Shown: in pieces, positions 48,640 through 57,240 of the stretch
Numbering within the stretch: the stretch's first letter is position 1
Layout of the letters: every line of letters starts with the position of its first letter
Source: Persicobacter sp. CCB-QB2
GTDB taxonomy: Bacteria > Bacteroidota > Bacteroidia > Cytophagales > Cyclobacteriaceae
NCBI RefSeq assembly: GCF_001274635.1
Contig: NZ_LBGV01000001.1
Location: 1,736,001 to 1,800,000 of the forward strand
Reading direction: 5' to 3'
Length of the DNA stretch: 64,000 nt
Translations under genes and position numbers: made by a program
Notes under the pieces: model-generated
What the model was told of the DNA's origin: nothing
Databases searched by the model: none
The model's input: only the letters and a program-made list of their open reading frames with translations

Positions 48640-48653
48640 CAGCCATCAGGCTG
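48640..48653 (+). promoter_or_regulatory. Small hairpin just before rnr
   Basis: CAGCC / GGCTG with a 4-base loop, 11 bases before the rnr ATG, in the leader. Upstream, ACTCC / GGAGT (48605-48618) is another small stem. They could affect translation but are too short for certainty. Confidence 0.3.
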
Positions 48654-48664
48654 AAATCTTTTAT

Positions 48665-50842
48665 ATGGGAAGAAAAAACAGAAAAACCGCGGTTTTCAAA
48701 AAGAGACAAACCAGAGAAAAACGGATTACCCAAAATCTGGAAAGCCGCATCCTGCAACTCCTCAACAGCGACCCCACCAAATCCTGGTCTGTTAAGCAAC
48801 TTTGCAGAAAGCTCCTGCTTAAAGACCGCATGAGTAAACAAAAAGCCGCCTTCTTTTTGGAAGACCTGGCAGGTGAAGGAGATATTATATTTACTTCAGA
48901 TGCCCGCTATCAGGCTAAAGATACCGCCGACCGCTTAATCGGGAAGGTGGACCATGTCAATCCAAGATTCGCTTTTATCATTATTGAAGGCCGTGAAGAT
49001 GACATCAAAGTAACCACAGATAAATTAAATGATGCGCTGGACGGCGACCAGGTAGAAGTTGCCATTACCTCCACCCGTGGAGGTCGTGCCGAAGGTCGTG
49101 TCACCAACATCATTGAACGAAGCAAAAAAGACTGGGTAGGAAAAATTGAGCTTCTTCCCCGCTATGCTTTCGTTGTTCCCGACAATAAAAAGATCTACAA
49201 AGATGTATTTGTGCCATTGGAAAAAACCAAGGGAGCAAAACATAATGACAAGGTGATTGTCAAAATAGATAAATGGTCGGATGACCGAAATAAAAACGCG
49301 GTGGGTACGGTGACCCGCGTATTGGGTGCTTCAGGAGAAAACGAAGCCGAAATTCACTCCATTATGGCGGAATACGGCCTTCCTTTTGAATTCCCGAAAC
49401 GTGTTTTAAAGGAAGCTGAACGCATTCCGGATGAAATTTCAGCTGAGGAAATCAGCAAAAGACGTGATTTCCGTAACATCACCACCTTCACTATTGACCC
49501 TTTCGACGCCAAGGATTTTGACGATGCTCTTTCCCTTCGTAAACTGGACAATGGAAATATTGAGGTAGGGGTGCATATTGCGGATGTTACCCATTACGTT
49601 CAGCCGAATACCCAACTTCAGGCGGAAGCCTACGATCGTGCAACTTCGGTTTATCTGGTGGATCGCACCATTCCGATGTTACCGGAAAGACTTTCCAACC
49701 AGCTGTGCTCACTGCGACCAAATGAAGATAAACTGACATTTTCAGCCGTTTTCGAACTGAATGAAAATGCGCAGATTCAAAAAGAATGGTTTGGTCGTAC
49801 CATTATTCATTCTGATCGCCGATTCACTTATGAAGAAGCACAGGAAAGAATCGAAACGCAGGAAGGGGATTTCCATGAAGAAATCATTGAGCTTAACCGC
49901 CTTTCGAAAATCATCAAAGACCGCCGTTTCAGCAATGGGGCCATTGCCTTTGAGACCATTGAAGTAAAATTCAAACTGGATGAAAATGGCAAGCCATTAA
50001 TGGTGATTCCCAAAGAAAGAAAAGACGCCCATAAACTGATTGAAGAGTTTATGCTGCTGGCCAATAAACGAGTGGCAGAATTTGTCTTCAATTCAAAGAA
50101 AAAGGGAGACGCCAAATCTCCAACTTTTGTCTACCGAACCCACGATTATCCAAATACGGAAAAACTGGAAAGTTTCGGATCTTTTGCCAAACGATTCGGC
50201 CACCAGTTCAAAACGAGTGAAACCGGCGTTTCCAAGGAATTAAATAAGCTGATGGCGGAGATTCAGGGCAAGCCGGAACAAAATGTTTTGGAACAATTGG
50301 CGATCCGCTCCATGGCGAAGGCGATTTACACCACCGAGCCATTGATGCACTTTGGACTGGCCTTTGACCATTATTCGCACTTCACTTCCCCTATTCGCCG
50401 TTATCCGGATATGATGGTGCACCGATTATTGCAACACTATCTGGATGGAGGAAAATCGGTATCAGCACCGGAATACGAAACTGAATGTGAGCATTCCTCT
50501 GACCGGGAAAAAAGAGCCGCTGAAGCGGAACGCGCATCCATCAAATACAAGCAGGTGGAATTCATGGAAAATGCCCCTGAAAAGGCTTATGAAGGCGTGA
50601 TTACCGGCGTGACGGAGTTTGGTATTTTTGTAGAAATCACCGAAACCCGCTGCGAGGGAATGGTTCGCATGATGGACATGGATGACGATTATTATGAATA
50701 CGATGAAAAAAATATGCGTATCATAGGCCGTCATAATAAGCAAATGTTCAGCCTGGGAGACAAAGTGTATGTTCGGGTAAAACACACCGACATTAACAGA
50801 AGAACAATCGACCTTATTTTTTCACAAAAGGAACATGAATAA
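48665..50842 (+). CDS. rnr: Ribonuclease R (RNB family 3'-5' exoribonuclease)
   Basis: 725 residues. A basic N-terminus with a winged helix (SWSVKQLCRKLLLKDRMSKQ) is followed by cold-shock-type OB domains. The RNB catalytic block is TFTIDPFDAKDFDDALSLR (four catalytic Asp, residues about 281-292), with HFTSPIRRYPDMMVHRLLQH near 575. The C-terminal S1 domain (GVITGVTEFGIFVEITETRC) is at about 645. It degrades structured RNA and matures rRNA and tRNA. It overlaps the next gene by 8 bases, so the two are probably translated together. The protein lacks the long basic tail of E. coli RNase R. Confidence 0.95.
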   Translation: MGRKNRKTAVFKKRQTREKRITQNLESRILQLLNSDPTKSWSVKQLCRKLLLKDRMSKQKAAFFLEDLAGEGDIIFTSDARYQAKDTADRLIGKVDHVNPRFAFIIIEGREDDIKVTTDKLNDALDGDQVEVAITSTRGGRAEGRVTNIIERSKKDWVGKIELLPRYAFVVPDNKKIYKDVFVPLEKTKGAKHNDKVIVKIDKWSDDRNKNAVGTVTRVLGASGENEAEIHSIMAEYGLPFEFPKRVLKEAERIPDEISAEEISKRRDFRNITTFTIDPFDAKDFDDALSLRKLDNGNIEVGVHIADVTHYVQPNTQLQAEAYDRATSVYLVDRTIPMLPERLSNQLCSLRPNEDKLTFSAVFELNENAQIQKEWFGRTIIHSDRRFTYEEAQERIETQEGDFHEEIIELNRLSKIIKDRRFSNGAIAFETIEVKFKLDENGKPLMVIPKERKDAHKLIEEFMLLANKRVAEFVFNSKKKGDAKSPTFVYRTHDYPNTEKLESFGSFAKRFGHQFKTSETGVSKELNKLMAEIQGKPEQNVLEQLAIRSMAKAIYTTEPLMHFGLAFDHYSHFTSPIRRYPDMMVHRLLQHYLDGGKSVSAPEYETECEHSSDREKRAAEAERASIKYKQVEFMENAPEKAYEGVITGVTEFGIFVEITETRCEGMVRMMDMDDDYYEYDEKNMRIIGRHNKQMFSLGDKVYVRVKHTDINRRTIDLIFSQKEHE

Positions 50843-51812
50843 TATTTTAAATCCTTTGATTGAAACCATTGACAAAGCAATCAAAGCGCACCAGTGGGGA
50901 GAGGAACCCAAAGAATTATACGAACCAATAGGATACATCATGAGTTTGGGCGGCAAAAGACTGCGCCCCTTGCTTACCCTTTTAGGTTATCGCCTTTTCA
51001 ATGATGATATTCGTCCGGCTATTGCCCCGGCCATGGCAGTGGAAACTTTCCATAATTTTACCCTGGTACATGATGACATCATGGACAAGGCGCCTTTGAG
51101 AAGAGGAAAGGAAACCGTCCACACTAAATGGAATGATAATATTGCCATTCTGAGTGGAGACGTGATGATGATCAAGGTTTATGATCACCTGTTGGAATTG
51201 GATCCTGAAATATTGCCGGCAGCCCTGAAAGCTTTCAATGCCAATGCCACGGAAGTTTGCGAAGGGCAACAGAAAGATATGAATTTCGAAAGCCGTGATG
51301 ATGTCACCGCTGAGGAATATCTGGACATGATCCGCCAAAAGACGGCCGTACTTTTGGGGCTGGCACTACAATTGGGTGCAATGGTGGCGAAAGCCCCTGA
51401 GGAAATTCAATCCGGTTTATATGATTTCGCGGTAAAATTAGGCATCGGCTTTCAGTTAAAAGACGACTTGCTGGATGTTTACGGTGATCAGGCCAAATTT
51501 GGGAAGCAGGTTGGTGGAGACATTATTGAAAACAAAAAGACTTATTTGTTGATAAAAGCCAAAGAATTAGCAAGCGGTGAGTTGGCAGCGGAATTGGAAA
51601 AATGGATTGCACATGAAAATCCAATTGCGGAAGATAAAGTGAAAGCTGTAACTGAAATTTATAATCAGCTGGACATTAAAAACATTACGGAGCAACTGAT
51701 GCAAAGTAGTTTTGAAGAAGCATTCGGTATACTGGAAAGCATGCCACTAAATGAGCAGCAGAAAACTTACCTTTCAGATTTTGCCACGATTGTTATTAAT
51801 CGCGAAAAATAA
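50835..51812 (+). CDS. Trans-isoprenyl diphosphate (polyprenyl) synthase
   Basis: 325 residues. The first Asp-rich motif is LVHDDIMDKAPLRRGKETVH (DDxxD with the following Arg pair), the second is FQLKDDLLDVYGD. GGKRLRPLLTLLGYRL is the conserved Lys/Arg block for IPP binding. It condenses isopentenyl diphosphate into C15-C40 chains for quinones, undecaprenyl or carotenoid precursors; residues that set chain length cannot be assigned by eye. It overlaps rnr by 8 bases and shares its terminator. Cytoplasmic. Confidence 0.93.
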   Translation: MNNILNPLIETIDKAIKAHQWGEEPKELYEPIGYIMSLGGKRLRPLLTLLGYRLFNDDIRPAIAPAMAVETFHNFTLVHDDIMDKAPLRRGKETVHTKWNDNIAILSGDVMMIKVYDHLLELDPEILPAALKAFNANATEVCEGQQKDMNFESRDDVTAEEYLDMIRQKTAVLLGLALQLGAMVAKAPEEIQSGLYDFAVKLGIGFQLKDDLLDVYGDQAKFGKQVGGDIIENKKTYLLIKAKELASGELAAELEKWIAHENPIAEDKVKAVTEIYNQLDIKNITEQLMQSSFEEAFGILESMPLNEQQKTYLSDFATIVINREK

Positions 51813-51818
51813 AGAGAC

Positions 51819-51852
51819 AAGCCCCGTTTGAATAACGAACGGGGCTTTTTTA
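51819..51852 (+). terminator. Rho-independent terminator of the rnr operon
   Basis: AAGCCCCGTT / AACGGGGCTT form a 10-bp stem with a 9-base loop and a T run, 7 bases after the stop. Confidence 0.95.
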
Positions 51853-51988
51853 TGCCGTTTTGTTGTCCTTTTTCCCTAATCGGGTGCTATTTTTTATAAA
51901 AAAACCTCAAAGCATCCATACAAATCCGCTTTTATTATATTTTTTTATAAATTGTGTTCTATTCGATTAAGAAGGAAATAAACCGATT

Positions 51989-52528
51989 ATGAAAAATATT
52001 TGCTCATTCCTGTTGATTTTTGGGTTTTATGCCTATTTCAATTTTAGCCATGCACAATGTGTAGAAGGCCATGACGACTTTGAAGATGTCGACATCGTAC
52101 AAACCGGCCAAATTTCAGTGGCACCCATGGGAAATATCAAATTAACTTTTGCTTCTTATCAATACCCCACCAAAGGGAAAGAAGTATACGTGTACGTTTC
52201 CGTTTTAAAAGAAGTGATGGATGACCTTACGCTAAGACCTTATCAGAACCCTTATCTGGCAGTAAAAACCAGGGCCGGAAAAATAAAAAGATATCAATAT
52301 GCAGGGCCGGTGGCGATCAACCCCTATTTGATGGCCTTTAAAATTGATAAAGAATTGGTAGATATGTTTCGGGCCAAAATGGTCACCAAAGCCAGAATTC
52401 ACTATGACGGAAAAAACCGGGATTTGGACCTAAAAGGCTCCTATGGCGATAAGCTGTCAGATGGCATTGAATGCTTTGTGGAATCTACCAAAGACCTCAA
52501 ACCCACAGGAAAAGAAAAAACAAAGTAA
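51989..52528 (+). CDS. Secreted protein of unknown function
   Basis: 179 residues with a signal peptide (MKNICSFLLIFGFYAYFNFS, then HAQ). The mature part starts with a single Cys followed by an acidic stretch (EGHDDFEDVDIVQTG), then beta-rich sequence (NIKLTFASYQYPTKGKEVYV) and a basic C-terminus (KPTGKEKTK). Another Cys near the C-terminus (GIECFVESTKD) could form a disulfide with the first. No family recognised. The gene stands alone with its own terminator shared with the convergent thioredoxin-like gene. Confidence 0.7.
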   Translation: MKNICSFLLIFGFYAYFNFSHAQCVEGHDDFEDVDIVQTGQISVAPMGNIKLTFASYQYPTKGKEVYVYVSVLKEVMDDLTLRPYQNPYLAVKTRAGKIKRYQYAGPVAINPYLMAFKIDKELVDMFRAKMVTKARIHYDGKNRDLDLKGSYGDKLSDGIECFVESTKDLKPTGKEKTK

Positions 52529-52530
52529 TA

Positions 52531-52560
52531 AAAAAGCCGATCATCACTGATCGGCTTTTT
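52531..52560. terminator. Bidirectional terminator between convergent genes
   Basis: AAAAAGCCGATCA / TGATCGGCTTTTT form a 13-bp perfect stem with a 4-base loop. It lies between the stops of two convergent secreted-protein genes. Confidence 0.95.
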
Positions 52561-52562
52561 TA

Positions 52563-53030
52563 TTATCCGGCATTTTCGCGATATACCTTTTCTAACTTTC
52601 CTTTATTGTAAGTCTCTCCTTCCTCCAGACTGCCCGTCTCTTGTACATTGGTCAACTTTCCGTTTTCATCCAAAAAGACATAAACCGGAAAACCGTGTTC
52701 GTTAGGATTTCCCCATTTCTCCAATAAGGCTTCGTTTTTATTTTCTTTGCTGTAGTTCAGGTGCACATAAACGTAATTATCATCAATCATCTTTTTCAAT
52801 TCAGCATCCGTCATGACATATTTATTCAATCGGATACAGAATTTACACCAATTGCCCCCGACCTGCACCAATACTTTTTTACCTTCTTTTTTTGCCTGAT
52901 TTACAGCGGCAGCGATTTGCTCCTCACCATTAATAGAAGGATTATAAATTTTTCTCCAGTTCGTCTCCTGTGCGCTGACCGCAAAAGTCACCATTAGCAT
53001 GGTCAAGACAGTCAATAGGTATTTTTTCAT
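52563..53030 (-). CDS. Secreted thioredoxin-like protein
   Basis: 155 residues with a signal peptide (MKKYLLTVLTMLMVTFAVSA). VGGNWCKFCIRLNKYV holds a CxxC motif (about residues 61-64) in a thioredoxin fold of the thioredoxin_7 type, and GFPVYVFLDENGKL is the cis-Pro loop. It probably acts in the periplasm in disulfide reduction or isomerisation. The CKFC inner residues differ from classic CGPC. Its stop is shared with a strong terminator. No redox partner is adjacent. Confidence 0.88.
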   Translation of the reverse strand: MKKYLLTVLTMLMVTFAVSAQETNWRKIYNPSINGEEQIAAAVNQAKKEGKKVLVQVGGNWCKFCIRLNKYVMTDAELKKMIDDNYVYVHLNYSKENKNEALLEKWGNPNEHGFPVYVFLDENGKLTNVQETGSLEEGETYNKGKLEKVYRENAG

Positions 53031-53108
53031 TAGATGTAATTTTTAAATGTAGGGCAAACATAATATTTATCCCTTTAATCTAAAAACCGCAATCCTGATA
53101 TACCCTAA

Positions 53109-53135
53109 ATAAAAAAAGCCCCTGTTCAGGAGCTT
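53109..53135 (-). terminator. Rho-independent terminator
   Basis: On the minus strand AAGCTCCTG pairs with CAGGGGCTT (one T-G pair) around AA, followed by seven T, 26 bases after the stop at 53161. Confidence 0.8.
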
Positions 53136-53160
53136 CTTATGACAAATAAAATTATTGCTT

Positions 53161-53637
53161 TTATAATCTGTGCCAGATTTCTTCCAGTAAAGTAGAATCA
53201 ACCACCACATACTTGCCGGAGTTAGGATCCATCTGTACATTATGTACATAGCCTGATATCCGCCATTCATTGCCCTTTACCGTGTACTTAAATTTAACAG
53301 AGGTACCGGCTAATTTCGAACCGGAGGGCTGAAAGAAATCAATATGCTCCGTATAAAAATCATCGGTCAGATCATAAGTTCCTCCTCCGGTCCCGACCAC
53401 ATTTCCATCGTTAGGAGAATAAGAAACCCAGGTAAAATGGTCTTCCGTGATGTGTTTCACATACTTCATCATTTGAGGGAGTTCTGAAAAATCAGGATCA
53501 GCACCATATTTAAAAGAAGACATTTCCCATGAACCCATCAGTGGATTTTCCTTTTTCTTTTTGGGATTCATGGCCATAATACCCACCAAAAAAATCAGGG
53601 AAACAGAGAGTAAAATAGAATAATTCAATTTTTTCAT
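53161..53637 (-). CDS. Secreted lipocalin-like protein
   Basis: 158 residues from the ATG at 53637 (MKKLNYSILLSVSLIFLVG); an upstream in-frame start adds nine residues. The N-terminus is a signal peptide or membrane anchor. NPLMGSWEMSSFKYG (about 33-47) matches the start of lipocalin-like calycin domains (GxW), and eight beta-strands are suggested by the alternating pattern, for example HITEDHFTWVSYSP and SVKFKYTVKGNEWRISG. Proteins of this sort bind small hydrophobic molecules or are of unknown function. It lies between two terminators, so it is probably a single-gene unit. Confidence 0.65.
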   Translation of the reverse strand: MKKLNYSILLSVSLIFLVGIMAMNPKKKKENPLMGSWEMSSFKYGADPDFSELPQMMKYVKHITEDHFTWVSYSPNDGNVVGTGGGTYDLTDDFYTEHIDFFQPSGSKLAGTSVKFKYTVKGNEWRISGYVHNVQMDPNSGKYVVVDSTLLEEIWHRL

Positions 53638-54078
53638 AACACAGGTCTTTTGTTTATTAACCATCTAAAAGATCAGAGGTTACCAAAACGCCCCTACTTA
53701 TTTTAAAAGAATTCCCAAAAAATTGGATTAACTCAAATCCAATAAATAAACCTTAACAAAACCTACAAAAGTCCTATTTACCACCCTCCTAGCAGAAGAA
53801 CTTCCAACAATTGGGAGCACCAATCTCGCTCGTTTCCTTTCAACCGCTCACTTCTAAATTCCTACGTTATTATTTAAATCAAAAAAATAAAGCGTATTAT
53901 ACCATTTAGCAAGTGCTGCTATTTCCAAATTTTGGAAATCTTCCAATTCAAAAACCTCCCTGGTAATCCACACCTTCTCAAAAACACTCCTGCGAAACTC
54001 TGAAAGCCTATTTTTAAAAATATTTAAAACTGGAATCAATTTGGTCAATAGAATAGCATAAGAAAATGCTTTGGCCTT
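53638..54078. other. Spacer before the exopolysaccharide operon
   Basis: 440 bases between divergent genes. The only structure that stands out is the 19-base palindrome at 53921-53939. A frame on the minus strand (53854-54213) overlaps the glycosyltransferase gene and is a shadow. The leader RNA of the operon, if any, must lie here. Confidence 0.5.
53921..53939. promoter_or_regulatory. 19-base palindrome upstream of the exopolysaccharide operon
   Basis: ATTTCCAAA T TTTGGAAAT is a perfect 9-bp inverted repeat around one base, 140 bases before the first gene of the operon. It is a candidate operator; no regulator is known. Confidence 0.4.
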
Positions 54079-55278
54079 ATGAAAGAAAAAATAGCCGTTA
54101 TCGGAACCGTGGGAGTTCCCGCTTGCTACGGAGGATTTGAAACCCTGGTACATCAACTGGTGCTTCATCTTAACCAACAATTTGACTTTACGGTCTATTG
54201 CAGTGCGCACCATTACCCGAAAGGAGAAAGACCAAGAAATTGGAATAATGCCAAATTAGTATACCTCCCGCTGAAAGCCAACGGGGTACAAAGCATTCTT
54301 TACGATATCCTATCTATCATTCATGCGCTCTTCTTTGCCGATGTCTTGCTCATTCTTGGGGTATCCGGCTGTATCATTCTTCCTTTTGTGAAATTATTCA
54401 GAAATAAAAAAGTCATTGTTCACATTGACGGATTGGAGTGGAAAAGAGCCAAATGGCATCCGCTGGCAAAAGCCTATTTGAAATTTGCCGAAATGGTAGC
54501 CGTACGTTTTTCTGATGCAGATATTGCCGATAATGAAGCCATCCGTAAATATACTGCCTTACGCTACAGAACCCTCAGCGCCTGCATCGCCTATGGTGGA
54601 GATCAGGCGGAAAAGGTGATTGCCAATGCACAGGATTTTCAAAATTTCCCCTTCCTTCAGAAGCCCTATGCATTTGGTGTTTGTCGCATCGAGCCGGAGA
54701 ACAATATCCATTTAATTTTAGAAGCCTTCTCCACCCAGGAAAATATGCCGTTGGTGTTGGTTGGCAATTGGGATAATAGTCCCTACGGCCAAAAATTAAA
54801 GCAAATTTATAGAGGTCATTCCCATTTACATTTACTCGATCCTATTTATGAGAACAGGCCCCTAAATCTTATTCGAAGCCGCTGTTTCTGCTACATTCAC
54901 GGGCACAGTGCCGGTGGCACCAATCCTTCTTTGGTAGAAGCAATGAATTTGAACTTACCCATTATTGCTTTTGACGTGATCTATAACCGCTGTACGACCA
55001 ATGAGCAGGCCTTTTATTTTAAAGATCATCAATCTTTGAATGACTTGCTACAAAGACTCACAAAAGAGGAATATCAACAATGTAGCCACAGGATGTACGA
55101 CCTTGCCCAAACCCATTACCAATGGGCTCAAATTAGTCAACAATATACAAGCCTCATCAATGGCATTATGGAGGACTATCAGAAACCGGAAATTTTCACC
55201 TACCCCATCCCCCAACATCTCATTCAACCCTGGGAAACTTCCCAAACCATTCCGGAACCTGCTCAAAAACTGGCATAA
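54079..55278 (+). CDS. DUF1972-type glycosyltransferase (rhamnosyltransferase-like)
   Basis: 399 residues. The start GTVGVPACYGGFETLVHQLV is the DUF1972 signature, followed by a GT4/GT1-type C-terminal half (GVCRIEPENNIHLILEAFS; NPSLVEAMNLNLPIIAFDV). The second motif is the nucleotide-sugar binding E-x7-E-like block. Such enzymes add a sugar, often rhamnose, to the growing repeat unit at the inner face of the membrane. First gene of the operon; the next one begins 19 bases later. The N-terminal ATG at 54079 matches the family start (MKEKIAVIGTVGV). Confidence 0.9.
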   Translation: MKEKIAVIGTVGVPACYGGFETLVHQLVLHLNQQFDFTVYCSAHHYPKGERPRNWNNAKLVYLPLKANGVQSILYDILSIIHALFFADVLLILGVSGCIILPFVKLFRNKKVIVHIDGLEWKRAKWHPLAKAYLKFAEMVAVRFSDADIADNEAIRKYTALRYRTLSACIAYGGDQAEKVIANAQDFQNFPFLQKPYAFGVCRIEPENNIHLILEAFSTQENMPLVLVGNWDNSPYGQKLKQIYRGHSHLHLLDPIYENRPLNLIRSRCFCYIHGHSAGGTNPSLVEAMNLNLPIIAFDVIYNRCTTNEQAFYFKDHQSLNDLLQRLTKEEYQQCSHRMYDLAQTHYQWAQISQQYTSLINGIMEDYQKPEIFTYPIPQHLIQPWETSQTIPEPAQKLA

Positions 55279-55297
55279 TTCTTAAAATCTCATCGTG

Positions 55298-56391
55298 ATG
55301 TTACCACTTCAGTTCTTATTAACTTCGACCATCAGTGCCCTTATCTTGCATTTTCTATTACATTTTAAATACGAAATAGGGCTACTGGATAAACCCAATC
55401 AGCGCAAGGTGCATTTATCCATCAAAGCCTGCTCGGGGGAATTGCCTTGTATTTGGCTTTCATGATGATGAACATCTCCCTGCAGTCAGACCATCTTCCC
55501 AAGACTTTTCTATTATGTGCAAGTGGCATATTTTTGATGGGTTTATGGGATGATTACCGACCTTTAAGCGCACTGCTTCGATTATTCTGGCAATTGAGCT
55601 TAGCTGCCATAATTGCATTCCCGCTGGCTGAAAACCCGGCGCTTACCCCAGGCCTTTTGTTTCTTCAGCATCTTCCCTTCCCGCTTGTGTGGATGTTATT
55701 TACCCTATTCATTGTCGCCAGCACGAATGCCTTTAATTTGATGGATGGCATTGATGGACTCGCAGGAAGTTTAGCACTGGTGGTGATGGCTTGTTTGGCT
55801 TTCTGCCTTTTCTTAGTCAATGATATGCAAGCGGCGCTTTTGATGTTAGCCATGATGGCTGCTTTAGTTCCTTTCCTCAGCCTGAATTGGGCACCTTCCA
55901 AAATTTTCATGGGAGATTCAGGATCCATGCTTCTGGGTTTTACAATAGCCTACGGAGGGCTCAGACTGGTACAAGGCCCAATGGCGCCAGTAGAAGCATA
56001 TTATTTTCAGGTGGCCGTTGGATGTTTCAGCTTACCGGTAATGGATATGCTGCGGGTTTTTGGACAACGAATGTTAAAAGGAAACTCCCCCCTGAAACCG
56101 GATAAAACTCACCTTCACCATATCCTTTTGAAATACATCAATGTGCCGCAGGCAACTTTAACCATTGTTGCTTTTCAGACCCTGTGCATTTTAATGTGTA
56201 TGCTGCTGCAAGATTTTTCTCACTGGTTCGCGATTCTCTCCTTGGTGGGTCTATATTTTTCTATGATTTGGACCATCAAACGATGCTTTCAACCCCTGGC
56301 TAGCGCTGGCCCAAAGATCAATACCAACAAGAAACAGACAGTTGAAAATGCTAAATATTCCGAAATCCAACCGTTCATACCCAATAAATAA
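55298..56391 (+). CDS. Undecaprenyl-phosphate glycosyl-1-phosphate transferase (WecA/TagO family), frameshifted
   Basis: The first frame (55298 to 55465) has the N-terminal membrane segment and the family block LLDKPNQRKVHLS. A second frame from about 55440 gives the rest (GIALYLAFMMMN onward). One extra G in the run of five at 55435-55439 joins them into about 364 residues. Around ten membrane segments are visible. NLMDGIDGLAGSLA, MGDSGSMLLGF and KTHLHHILLKY are the Mg2+ and substrate-binding motifs of this family. It transfers a sugar-1-phosphate to undecaprenyl phosphate, the first committed step for each repeat unit. Position in the operon and motifs are decisive; the sugar is unknown. 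Confidence 0.9.
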
Positions 56392-56496
56392 ATTAAAGTC
56401 ATCTAAAAATATTGCACTTTAAATAATTCAGGCAAATCCTAGATCACTTATTCTAAAGAGTTTCGTTAAACAAACTGTGATAAATTATATTTTTTC

Positions 56497-57240
56497 ATGA
56501 AAACCTCAACCAAATGGGCCTGTCTCATTTTATTGTTTGCCAACCTATTATCCTGTCAAACCAGAAAATTATTTGACAGTGCCACCCCGCCTATGGGGAT
56601 AGAAGAATTTATTGAGGATTGTCAGGCATTACCGCTTCATCTCCTCCAGGCAGATGACAAAATTAGTCTGAGCATCTGGAATCATGATGATCTAAGCATT
56701 GGTTCCATTTTCGGAATTTATAATTCCAATGAAGTTTATGGAAAATGGACCATGGTCGATCAGGAGGGATTTATCTTGTTACCTAAAGTGGGCAAACTAC
56801 AGGTAAAAGGCCTGACCACTCAGGAAGCCAATGCCCTCATCACTTCCGCCTACCGCCCATGGCTCAAAGACCCCATTCTCACCATCAAGGTGCTCAACAG
56901 GGAGGTTAATATCCTGGGTGAAGTAATGCAACAAGGCACCATTTTATTAGAAAAAGAGCGTAATACTCTGGTGGAAGCCCTGGCGCAAAGCGGGGGTTTT
57001 GATTTCTATGCGGACACCCGTCACATAAAGATAATCAGAACCATAAACCATCAACAAAAACAGTTTTTAATTGACCTCACTCAAACCACCGATCGGCAAC
57101 AAGCCCAAATGTGGCTTTACCATGGAGATATCATTTATGTCCCTACCAAAGGAGGGAAAACGGTAGACAAAAAAACCCCGTTAATCGTCGCATTGGCAAG
57201 TGTAATCACGGCCATTGCGGTTCTAATTTCAGTACAATGA
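56497..57240 (+). CDS. Polysaccharide export lipoprotein (Wza-like)
   Basis: 247 residues with a lipoprotein signal (FANLLSCQTRK, Cys near residue 20). The polysaccharide export domain (PF02563) is DKISLSIWNHDDLSIG with FILLPKVGKLQVKGLTTQEA, and an SLBB domain follows (VNILGEVMQQGTILLEKERN, ALAQSGGFDFYADTRHIKII). The end (PLIVALASVITAIAVLIS) is one transmembrane helix, as in the short Wza of Bacteroidota. It is the outer-membrane exit for the polymer. The last base of the stop is shared with the next ATG. Confidence 0.93.
   Translation: MKTSTKWACLILLFANLLSCQTRKLFDSATPPMGIEEFIEDCQALPLHLLQADDKISLSIWNHDDLSIGSIFGIYNSNEVYGKWTMVDQEGFILLPKVGKLQVKGLTTQEANALITSAYRPWLKDPILTIKVLNREVNILGEVMQQGTILLEKERNTLVEALAQSGGFDFYADTRHIKIIRTINHQQKQFLIDLTQTTDRQQAQMWLYHGDIIYVPTKGGKTVDKKTPLIVALASVITAIAVLISVQ

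Noticed and set aside
53854..54213. A 119-codon minus-strand frame before the exopolysaccharide operon
   Set aside because: It overlaps the start of the well-supported glycosyltransferase gene and has no family resemblance.
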